Assembly (NCBI GenBank): GCA_023406915.1
Contig: JAEXTR010000371.1
Location: 1-26,244, forward strand
Length of the DNA stretch: 26,244 nt
Direction: 5' to 3'
Origin: Bacteroidota bacterium
GTDB taxonomy: Bacteria > Bacteroidota > Ignavibacteria > Ignavibacteriales > Ignavibacteriaceae
A program made the translations under genes and the position numbers. This document shows, piece by piece, positions 9,394 to 16,474 of this stretch. Numbering within the stretch: the first letter of the stretch is position 1; each line of letters begins with the position of its first letter. The notes beneath the pieces are model-generated. The model was not told the origin of the DNA, did not search any database, and was given only the letters and a program-made list of their open reading frames with translations.

Positions 9394-10220
9394 GGGGCTT
9401 CTGAAGGGTCCCACGAAACATGGTATCCCTCATCAAGACCATCCAGTAATTCCATATCCGCTTTCTCAATCTCAAAATCAAAAATCGTTGCATTTTCGAT
9501 CATTCTTTCACGCCTGCATGATTTCGGGATTACTGATACCTTTTTTTGTACTGCCCATCTAAGCAAAATCTGTGCAGGTGTTTTACCATACTTTTCAGCG
9601 AATCCGGAAATTACTTGATCCCCGAATCGCTTTGAGCGCGTCAGGGAGCTATAAGCCTGTAAATGAATGGTATGTTCAAAGCAGTAGTTCAGCAAATCAG
9701 CTGGGTGCAGGAAAGGTGAAAACTCAACCTGGTTCACCGCCGGGGGAATGTTGGCGTATGTCTCCAGTTCTTCAAGGTGCCGTATCATATAGTTGCTGAC
9801 TCCAATTGCACGCACCTGTTTCTGCTCATACAGATGCTCTAAGGCCTTCCACGATTGTTTTCGCTTCTCCAGAACAGGGTAATGGATCAGGTAAAGATCA
9901 AGGACTTCGAGTCCCAGACGTTCCATGCTTTTATCAAATGCAAAGAGAGCTTCGTCGTACCCGTGTGCGTCGTTCCATAGTTTTGTTGTTACGAAGAATG
10001 CTTCTCTTGGTATGCCAGAGTTTCTAACAGCCTCTCCGCAATCTCTTTCATTACCATAGAATGCTGCTGTATCAAAGAAGCGGTATCCTACTTCAATTGC
10101 ATCATTAAGTGCATTCTGAGCTTTTCTTCCGCTGCTCAGCAGGTAAGTTCCGAGTCCCAGTAAGGGCATACTGACGCCATTATTCAGGGTAACACTACTG
10201 ATGTTTAAATTATTTACCAC
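9390..10220 (-). CDS. Aldo/keto reductase
   Basis: This is an NAD(P)H-dependent aldo/keto reductase of about 276 residues, the usual size for the AKR TIM barrel. The tetrad is visible: D50 and Y55 in DTAAFYGNE, K80 in TTKLW and H113 in LIHYP. The cofactor-side motifs AIGVSNY and VIPKS follow. It most resembles the 2,5-diketo-gluconate-reductase-like group of small soluble AKRs. GTG at 10220 is preferred because GGAGG lies eight bases upstream; an upstream TTG at 10235 would place that SD inside the gene. The gene overlaps the end of the SMP-30-like gene by 11 nt, so translation is probably coupled. Pairing a lactonase with a keto-reductase suggests sugar or aldonate metabolism, but the substrate cannot be read from the sequence. 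Confidence 0.9.
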   Translation of the reverse strand: MVNNLNISSVTLNNGVSMPLLGLGTYLLSSGRKAQNALNDAIEVGYRFFDTAAFYGNERDCGEAVRNSGIPREAFFVTTKLWNDAHGYDEALFAFDKSMERLGLEVLDLYLIHYPVLEKRKQSWKALEHLYEQKQVRAIGVSNYMIRHLEELETYANIPPAVNQVEFSPFLHPADLLNYCFEHTIHLQAYSSLTRSKRFGDQVISGFAEKYGKTPAQILLRWAVQKKVSVIPKSCRRERMIENATIFDFEIEKADMELLDGLDEGYHVSWDPSEAP

Positions 10221-11124
10221 GATCTTCACCTCCAAAAAAGAATCCAGGAGCTTCTACAGGTAACGAATAGATTGCATTCGTTTCGCATTCAGTAACATAG
10301 AGCGTCTGATTGCCTTCACCTCCAAATTCAATATTCGATGGCTTCTTGCCGGGTGTCAAGATCACTTTTATGACTTCTCCATCCGGAGAGACCTGAACTA
10401 CCCGTCCACCACCGAATACCGCTAAATAAAGATTTCCCTTTGTATCGAATGCAATGCCGTCCGGGTCACCCCAGGGGATACGTGCAAACAGGCGCTTATT
10501 GAGCAATCCATCTTCGGTTATGTCAAATACACTGACCTGATGCTTTGCTGATTCACAGACATACAGTTTTAATCCATCTGGCGAAACTGCTATACCATTG
10601 GGGAAGGAAAGGTTTTCCGTTGCAAGAGTCAATTTGTTGGTGGTCCTTGAGAAGTAAAACACCCTTCCATCTGTAATGGAGGTATCATACGATTTGGGAT
10701 CAGTAAAATAGAAGTTTCCATGTGGATCCGATGCAATATCGTTTGGTCTGTTGAATCGATTCTCACCATCAGAATCAACCAAAACCTTACACTCACCTTC
10801 AGCATTGAACTGAAGAATTTTCCCTTCTCCATAGTCGCAGGCAATCAGGTAACCATCATTAGTGTAAAGGAGTCCATTAGTCTTTCCAAAATTTATGTGC
10901 TTCGTTGGTTTCTTCACCCAGGTAGTGACTACATCGCGATGCAGCATACCAATCCAGTCTGAGTAGCAGTTTGAAAAGAAAATTCTGCCTGTACCGTCAT
11001 TTACCGGACCTTCAGGAAATGAGAGTTGGGTTGCCACTGTCCTGAGCAGGGATGCGTGTACTGTATCCTGCGCCACGATGATGTGTGACAGAATGAATAC
11101 CAGTAGTAGAGTACGAATAATCAT
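10210..11124 (-). CDS. SMP-30/gluconolactonase-like secreted beta-propeller
   Basis: The product is a six-bladed SMP-30/gluconolactonase/LRE-like propeller of 304 residues. Metal and substrate residues of the family fit E38 (FPEGP), N128 (RPND), N176 (FPNG) and D222 (DPDGIAFD). Repeated GN(F/L)YF and SPDG turns mark the blades. The N-terminus MIIRTLLLVFILSHIIVAQ is a clear signal peptide, so the protein is exported; that is why ATG at 11124 is chosen over an in-frame TTG at 11151, which would bury the signal. Family members hydrolyse sugar lactones and sometimes other esters. It is the first gene of a coupled pair with the aldo/keto reductase. The predicted compartments differ: this protein is exported, while the reductase has no signal and would be cytosolic, so direct handover of product is not assured. 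Confidence 0.87.
   Translation of the reverse strand: MIIRTLLLVFILSHIIVAQDTVHASLLRTVATQLSFPEGPVNDGTGRIFFSNCYSDWIGMLHRDVVTTWVKKPTKHINFGKTNGLLYTNDGYLIACDYGEGKILQFNAEGECKVLVDSDGENRFNRPNDIASDPHGNFYFTDPKSYDTSITDGRVFYFSRTTNKLTLATENLSFPNGIAVSPDGLKLYVCESAKHQVSVFDITEDGLLNKRLFARIPWGDPDGIAFDTKGNLYLAVFGGGRVVQVSPDGEVIKVILTPGKKPSNIEFGGEGNQTLYVTECETNAIYSLPVEAPGFFFGGEDRGK
10229..10233 (-). promoter_or_regulatory. SD GGAGG for the aldo/keto reductase
   Basis: GGAGG on the minus strand is eight bases before GTG at 10220 and lies inside the last codons of the SMP-30-like gene. It decides the reductase start and shows that this organism uses SD-led initiation within operons. Confidence 0.7.
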
Positions 11125-11219
11125 ATTAAGCCATTCTGTATTTTGAAACAAATACGCGTGTGTTTGTATGAACCTGAAAAATTTAGGAACTTACAGTATA
11201 GAAAAATATAAATTCTGTT

Positions 11220-12059
11220 ATGAAAAAAACTACACGATATCTCTTGATTAGCATAATCTCCATCATTGTTATCCTTCTTTTCACCGCAGTCCTGCTCTTC
11301 TACAGCACCCCGGATTATGATGCACTGAATATTGTACACCGGAAGATAGCCGAAAGCATTGTCGAAACATGGAATGAAAGGTTTGCATCCATCCCGGATG
11401 ATCAGGTCGCAATCGTGTCTTATGATACCCTGATGAACGACCTCAACTATATCCAGCGTCACTTTGCAGAACAAGTGTTTGCCATCAGTCCAAAGGAACT
11501 GGGGTTTAAGGGACCATTCTTTTCAATGGAGCCAGCGAAACAGCTTAAGAAAATTGAATCGGTTACCCTGAAAACAGAAAAGGGAGATTATGAAACAGGT
11601 GTCTCATATTATCCTGTTCGCGCTTATCAGGATTATGAATCGATGATGATAGCTATGCAGCAGGAGATCGGAAAGAAACTGCTTTTTGATTCCGGATACC
11701 GCTCACCTGGCAGACAGGCATATTTGTATATTAAAAACCTGGTTGTATATAACGGATACTGTCTATACGAGAATGCTAAATGGATCGCACTCCCTGGCTA
11801 CAGTGAACATGGAGACCCAATGCACACTGCGGTGGATTTCATCAATGTGGATGGAATCAATGGCTTTGGTGATGGTCAAACGGCACTCGATTTCGAAGAA
11901 CTGCCAGAATATCAGTGGCTGTTGGATAATGGAAAGCGGTTCAACTTTTACCTCTCATATCCCAAGAATAATCCTTATGGCGTCACGTTTGAACCCTGGC
12001 ATTGGCACTGGGATGGAGACTCAACTCCCATTCAGCCAACCATCGGACAAGGTAAATAG
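11220..12059 (+). CDS. VanY-like D-alanyl-D-alanine carboxypeptidase (M15)
   Basis: The 279-residue product carries an N-terminal membrane anchor (about 7-27) and a C-terminal M15 zinc peptidase domain that would trim the terminal D-Ala of peptidoglycan stems in the periplasm. Motifs: SGYRSPGRQ (158-166), PGYSEHG (192-198), AVDF (204-207) and EPWHWHW (258-264). Likely zinc ligands are H197, D206 and H261; E258 is the probable catalytic base. The first histidine and the aspartate are nine positions apart rather than the usual seven of SxHxxGxAxD, so there is a two-residue insertion in the motif. The gene starts with ATG at 11220 without an SD and is divergent from the SMP-30-like gene. It ends nine bases before the TatD-fusion gene, whose SD overlaps its stop codon, so the two are probably cotranscribed. 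Confidence 0.87.
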   Translation: MKKTTRYLLISIISIIVILLFTAVLLFYSTPDYDALNIVHRKIAESIVETWNERFASIPDDQVAIVSYDTLMNDLNYIQRHFAEQVFAISPKELGFKGPFFSMEPAKQLKKIESVTLKTEKGDYETGVSYYPVRAYQDYESMMIAMQQEIGKKLLFDSGYRSPGRQAYLYIKNLVVYNGYCLYENAKWIALPGYSEHGDPMHTAVDFINVDGINGFGDGQTALDFEELPEYQWLLDNGKRFNFYLSYPKNNPYGVTFEPWHWHWDGDSTPIQPTIGQGK

Positions 12060-12068
12060 GAGTTTTTC

Positions 12069-13433
12069 ATGTTCATAGATACCCATGCTCATCTTTTCTA
12101 CCCAGACTACAATGGTGAGCTGGACAGCATTCTTGAAAATGCTGCCAATGCAAATGTTGATTACATTCTGATTCCCGGAACAGACCTGGCATCCAGTGCG
12201 AAAGCATCACAATTAGCTGAAAAGTACCCACAGATATATGCTTCCGTGGGTGTACATCCGCATGACTCTGCTGAGTGGGACAAAAAGTATCTTACCGATC
12301 TGGAATATCTGATCCAGAATAATAAGAAAGTGTGCGCTGTTGGTGAGATTGGTCTGGACTACTATTACGATTTCTCACCCAAAGAAAAGCAGCATCAGGC
12401 ATTCAGGGATCAGATTGAATTTGCATTAAAGCACGATCTCCCCGTTATAGTGCATAACCGGGACGCAGATGAAGATGTATTAAGGATCGTATCAGAATAC
12501 TGCGCATCAGGTTTGCGTGCCCAGTTCCACTGTTTCAGTTCATCTGTGCAGATGGCAAGGGAATTGGTGAAGATGGGGCAGTTTATTTCGTTTACCGGTA
12601 ATATTACTTTTAAGAAAATGCAGGAACTTAGGGAAGTAGCATCGATGGTTCCGGTTGAGCATTTGCTACTTGAAACTGACTCACCATTTATGACTCCCGA
12701 ACCAAAACGTGGGAAAAGGAATGAACCTTCGAATGTCCGTCTGGTTGCAGAGAAACTCGCTGAACTGCATCATCTTACCGTTGATGATATTGCAAGGGTA
12801 ACGTCCTACAACGCATTCCAGTTGTTCGGAATTGGTGCTCCCCCTGAAGTCCGCGTTACTTACAAAATCGGACGCTCACTCTACATCAATGTGACTAACC
12901 GTTGCAACGCAGATTGTACGTTCTGTCAGCGCAAGGATTCTCCCTTTATTGTTGGATATAATCTGAAGATGGCTAAAAAGGATGAACCAACCCCTGAAGA
13001 ATATATTCGTCAGATTGGCGACCCTAAGCAGTATTCTGAAATTGTATTTTGCGGATATGGTGAACCCACAATCCGGTGGGATGTAGTGAAGCAGGTGGCA
13101 GAATATGTGAAGGCTCATGGTGGCAAAACACGAATGAACACGAATGGTCATGGTAATGTGATCAATAAGCGTGACATCACCCCAGAGTTGGAAGGTGTGA
13201 TTGATACTGTTTCCGTTTCTCTGAACAGTCCGTACCCTTCTCAATACGCCGAAATAATGAGACTTGATGAATCGTATTTCCATGCAATGGTTGAGTTCAC
13301 CAGAAAGGCGAAGGCGTTCGTCCCAACTGTGGTGCTTTCAATAGTGACTCTGGACGAGGTTGAGCGTGAGGCAGCCCGTGAATTTGCCGAAGAAGAGGTC
13401 GGGGTGCTGTTCCGGGAGCGTATCTACTTCTGA
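12069..13433 (+). CDS. tatD: TatD nuclease fused to a radical SAM domain
   Basis: Two enzymes share one 454-residue chain. Residues 1-255 are a TatD-type metal-dependent DNase: THAH (H6, H8), GEIGLDYY with E93, H129 in VIVHNRD, H154 in FHCFS and D204 in ETDSPF are all present. Residues from about 262 on form a compact radical SAM domain: CNADCTFC gives C279, C283 and C286 for the 4Fe-4S cluster, followed by CGYGEPT (328-334), a NTNGHG turn and a VSVSLN strand. A radical SAM family linked to TatD, as neighbour or fusion, is known; its substrate is not. SD TAGGAG (12057-12062) is six bases before the ATG and overlaps the preceding stop, so the gene is coupled to the carboxypeptidase. The chain ends naturally with no frameshift. 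Confidence 0.92.
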   Translation: MFIDTHAHLFYPDYNGELDSILENAANANVDYILIPGTDLASSAKASQLAEKYPQIYASVGVHPHDSAEWDKKYLTDLEYLIQNNKKVCAVGEIGLDYYYDFSPKEKQHQAFRDQIEFALKHDLPVIVHNRDADEDVLRIVSEYCASGLRAQFHCFSSSVQMARELVKMGQFISFTGNITFKKMQELREVASMVPVEHLLLETDSPFMTPEPKRGKRNEPSNVRLVAEKLAELHHLTVDDIARVTSYNAFQLFGIGAPPEVRVTYKIGRSLYINVTNRCNADCTFCQRKDSPFIVGYNLKMAKKDEPTPEEYIRQIGDPKQYSEIVFCGYGEPTIRWDVVKQVAEYVKAHGGKTRMNTNGHGNVINKRDITPELEGVIDTVSVSLNSPYPSQYAEIMRLDESYFHAMVEFTRKAKAFVPTVVLSIVTLDEVEREAAREFAEEEVGVLFRERIYF

Positions 13434-13443
13434 TCTGGTTGCC

Positions 13444-13504
13444 CCAGGTTTTCAACAGAGGCGGATTTTGAGTATATTTAAAGTCTGTTTTAAAATAAAC
13501 CTGG
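13444..13504 (+). repeat. Inverted repeat spanning the ychF leader
   Basis: CCAGGTTT (13444-13451) and AAACCTGG (13497-13504) are perfect complements flanking the gap before ychF. A second dyad, TTTAAA (13477-13482 and 13489-13494), sits inside. The right arm ends six bases before the ATG, so a folded leader could cover the ribosome-binding region. A TATATT at 13473-13478 could be a -10 box; if so, only the inner dyad would be transcribed. Confidence 0.3.
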
Positions 13505-13510
13505 AAAAAA

Positions 13511-14575
13511 ATGCAAATCGGATTAATCGGTCTACAAAATACCGGTAAAACCACTCTCTTTAAAACCCTCACTGGTCCAGAGCACTCAGGTGACTCAGGA
13601 AGGGCAGTCGTGCGTGTTCCTGATGCAAGACTTGACCACCTAACCGAGCTTTTTAACCCCAAAAAACAAGTGAATGCAACACTTGAAGTGGTTGATATTC
13701 CCGGACTGACTGTTTCCGACGATGGCAAAATGCGTATCACGAGCGACTTTCTCTCCAGAGTAAAAAACAATGATGCGTTGCTTCATATCGTACGCGAGTT
13801 TCAGAATGATGCCGTTCCACATCCTACCGAAGACATCAACCCACTGAAAGATATTGACTTCCTCGAAACCGAATTCCTACTTACTGACCTTACCATGATC
13901 GAAAACCGAATTGAAAAAATGGAAAAGGAAGTACAGAAAAACAGATCCGATAAGCTTGTGCGGGAACTGCAATTGTTCAAGCAGTTTAAGGATGTCCTTG
14001 AGCAGGAGCAACCACTCAGGTCCATCGATCTTGATGAGAACGACAGAAAGCTTATCCAGGGGTATCAGTTCCTCACGATGAAACCCATCATTCTTGGAAT
14101 CAATTTTTCGGAAGACTCAAAGGATAAAGTTCAGGAACTGACTGATAAGATTGAGTCAAAATACGGAAAAGGGAAAGCCTTTGTTGTTCCTTTTTTCGGT
14201 CAGTTTGAGTATGAGCTTGCGCAGCTTTCGAATGAGGAAGCAGAACTGTTTAAGCAGGATATGGGGATCGAGGAGTCTGCTTTGTCCCGTATCTTAAGAA
14301 CGGCTTACGAAATGCTCGGACTACAATCATTCCTGACTGCTGGTGAGGATGAATGCCGTGCCTGGACGATAAGAAAAGGATATACCGCCCAGGAGGCAGC
14401 AGGTACAATCCATACCGATTTTTATAATAAGTTTATCCGTGCAGAAGTAGTACATTATGATGATTATGTGAAGTACGGCTCCTTTCCGAAATGTAAGGAA
14501 GCTGGTGTCTGGCGGCTTGAAGGAAAAGAATATATTGTTAAGGACGGCGACATACTGTCGATCCGTCACAGCTAA
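13511..14575 (+). CDS. ychF: YchF/OLA1-type ATPase, divergent form
   Basis: The 354-residue product is a TRAFAC-class P-loop NTPase of the Obg/YchF branch. The P-loop is GLQNTGKT (7-14), where typical YchF has LPNVGKS; the G3 motif is VDIPG (61-65); NFSE (198-201) fits the NxxE motif that gives YchF its ATP preference. A coiled-coil insertion spans about 125-165, and a C-terminal TGS domain (about 276-352) holds AWTIRKG and the DGDIL turn. YchF proteins bind ribosomes and are linked to translation and stress responses. The altered P-loop suggests a paralogue or lineage-specific subgroup rather than a copy of the E. coli type. ATG at 13511 has only a weak SD. It lies 19 bases ahead of typA, and the two likely form an operon of ribosome-associated NTPases. 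Confidence 0.88.
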   Translation: MQIGLIGLQNTGKTTLFKTLTGPEHSGDSGRAVVRVPDARLDHLTELFNPKKQVNATLEVVDIPGLTVSDDGKMRITSDFLSRVKNNDALLHIVREFQNDAVPHPTEDINPLKDIDFLETEFLLTDLTMIENRIEKMEKEVQKNRSDKLVRELQLFKQFKDVLEQEQPLRSIDLDENDRKLIQGYQFLTMKPIILGINFSEDSKDKVQELTDKIESKYGKGKAFVVPFFGQFEYELAQLSNEEAELFKQDMGIEESALSRILRTAYEMLGLQSFLTAGEDECRAWTIRKGYTAQEAAGTIHTDFYNKFIRAEVVHYDDYVKYGSFPKCKEAGVWRLEGKEYIVKDGDILSIRHS

Positions 14576-14594
14576 TTAAAACGGAGACTGTTGA

Positions 14595-16439
14595 TTGCAA
14601 CAAAAAGAGCAAATCAGAAACATAGCAATTATTGCACACGTTGACCATGGGAAAACAACACTGGTTGACCATATTTTACGGCAAACCGGTGCCTGGCGTG
14701 AAAACCAACAGGTTGAGAAGCGCATCATGGATTCCAATGCCATCGAGCGTGAGCGCGGTATTACTATCCTCGCAAAGAATCTGAGCGTATTCTATAAAGA
14801 CCACAAAATCAATATTATCGATACTCCTGGTCACGCTGACTTTGGTGGTGAAGTTGAACGCACTCTCAGGATGGTGGATGGTGTGCTCTTACTGGTTGAT
14901 GCTGCTGAAGGACCATTGCCGCAAACACGGTTCGTGCTGAAGAAGTCACTCGAACTCGGGCTGAAGCCTATCGTTGTGATCAATAAAATTGACCGTAAAG
15001 ATGCCAGAGCCGACGTTGTACTTGATGAAGTTTTTGAATTATTTCTTTCACTCGGTGCGGAAGACCATCAGCTTGACTTTCCGTTTGTGTATGCAATTGC
15101 CAAGCAGGGAGTTGCAAAGCTGGAGCTGAGCGATGAAAGTAAAGACCTCACACCGTTGCTCGATCTGATTATTAAAGCAATTCCAGTTCCTTCCGGTGAC
15201 AGGGATGAAAAGTTCAGAATGCTGATTTCTGCGATTGATTATAATGACTATCTGGGCAGAATCGGAATCGGAAAGATACAGTACGGGTCTGTGAAGGTTG
15301 GTGATCCCATTGTACTGGTTACCCGTGAGGGACAAAGAACCGATGCGAAGGTTACAAAGCTGTATACCTACGAGAATATTAAACGGATTGAAGTTCAGGA
15401 GGCATCAGCTGGTGATATCGCTGCAATAGCTGGGTTGGATGATGTTGACATTTCGGATACCTTGTGTAACCCCGAGCACCCAGAGCCTCTTCCATCTGTT
15501 GCTGTTGAAGAACCAAGAATTACGATGAACTTCATTGTGAACAACTCTCCCTTTGCAGGGCAGGATGGTAAATATGTAACCACCAGAAATCTGAGTGAAC
15601 GCCTTTCGAAAGAGCTGAAGACCAACGTTGGTCTCAGAGTGGAGATTACTGACTCACCAGACGTATTTAAGGTCAGTGGCAGAGGTGAACTGCACCTTTC
15701 AATATTGATTGAGAATATGCGCAGGGAAGGGTATGAACTTCAGGTCAGCAAGCCTCAGGTGATCTTTCAAAAAGTTCTTGATGTGGTAAGCGAGCCCATT
15801 GAGCACGTCATTATCGATGTACCGGAAGAGTTTGTAGGTATTGTCATCGAAAAGCTCGGGAAAAGGAAAGGGGAAATGAAAAATATGATCCCATTCCAGG
15901 ATAATACCCGTCTTGAATTCTTCGTGCCGTCAAGAGGACTCATTGGATATCGTCCTGAGTTTTTGACTGATACTCGCGGAACTGGTATTCTTCATCATAA
16001 TTTCCATTCTTATGAACCTTTCAAGGGGGAGTTCTCCCACAGAAGCCGCGGAGCATTGGTGTCTATGGAGACAGGTCTTGCATCAGCATACGCGATGTAT
16101 AAGCTTCAGGAGCGTGCAGTATTCTTTATCGAACCGGGGATCAAGGTTTACGAAGGGATGATCGTGGGAGAAAACTCCCGTGCTCAGGATATGCCCGTGA
16201 ACGTAACAAAAACCAAACAGCTCACAAACTTCAGAGCCGCTGGTTCTGATGAAGCTATCAGGCTCGAACCACCAACTATCATGACGCTTGAACAGGCGCT
16301 TGAATGGATTGGTGATGATGAGTATGTTGAGGTAACCCCGCAAAATATCCGGATCAGAAAAAGATACCTGACTGAGCTTGATAAGAAAAATGCACGACTG
16401 GCTGCTAAAAAAGCAGAGCAGGAAGCGGAGAACGAATAA
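14595..16439 (+). CDS. typA: TypA/BipA ribosome-associated translational GTPase
   Basis: The 614-residue product has the full TypA/BipA layout: G domain with AHVDHGKTT (14-22), switch I RERGIT (52-57), DTPGH (76-80) and NKID (130-133); then EF-Tu-like domain II, EF-G-like domains III and V with GRGELHLSIL, and the TypA-specific C-terminal domain containing FVPSRGLIGYR and closing with a VEVTPQNIRIRKRYL segment. TypA binds the ribosome in the EF-G site and is needed for ribosome assembly and growth under cold or other stress. The start is TTG at 14595, supported by GGAG at 14583-14586, eight bases upstream; there is no in-frame ATG before the P-loop. It follows ychF closely and converges on the histidine kinase with 35 bases between stops. 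Confidence 0.96.
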   Translation: MQQKEQIRNIAIIAHVDHGKTTLVDHILRQTGAWRENQQVEKRIMDSNAIERERGITILAKNLSVFYKDHKINIIDTPGHADFGGEVERTLRMVDGVLLLVDAAEGPLPQTRFVLKKSLELGLKPIVVINKIDRKDARADVVLDEVFELFLSLGAEDHQLDFPFVYAIAKQGVAKLELSDESKDLTPLLDLIIKAIPVPSGDRDEKFRMLISAIDYNDYLGRIGIGKIQYGSVKVGDPIVLVTREGQRTDAKVTKLYTYENIKRIEVQEASAGDIAAIAGLDDVDISDTLCNPEHPEPLPSVAVEEPRITMNFIVNNSPFAGQDGKYVTTRNLSERLSKELKTNVGLRVEITDSPDVFKVSGRGELHLSILIENMRREGYELQVSKPQVIFQKVLDVVSEPIEHVIIDVPEEFVGIVIEKLGKRKGEMKNMIPFQDNTRLEFFVPSRGLIGYRPEFLTDTRGTGILHHNFHSYEPFKGEFSHRSRGALVSMETGLASAYAMYKLQERAVFFIEPGIKVYEGMIVGENSRAQDMPVNVTKTKQLTNFRAAGSDEAIRLEPPTIMTLEQALEWIGDDEYVEVTPQNIRIRKRYLTELDKKNARLAAKKAEQEAENE

Positions 16440-16474
16440 TTCGATTCTGTGCCTAGTGTGACTGCGGCAGATAA

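Noticed and set aside
12876..13283. 135-codon minus-strand frame inside the radical SAM domain
   Set aside because: Antisense shadow; the plus strand encodes the conserved cysteine motif and CGYGEPT.
13297..13770. 157-codon minus-strand frame across the tatD-fusion/ychF junction
   Set aside because: It covers the ends of two well-supported genes and the gap between them, is low in recognisable motifs and lacks an SD.
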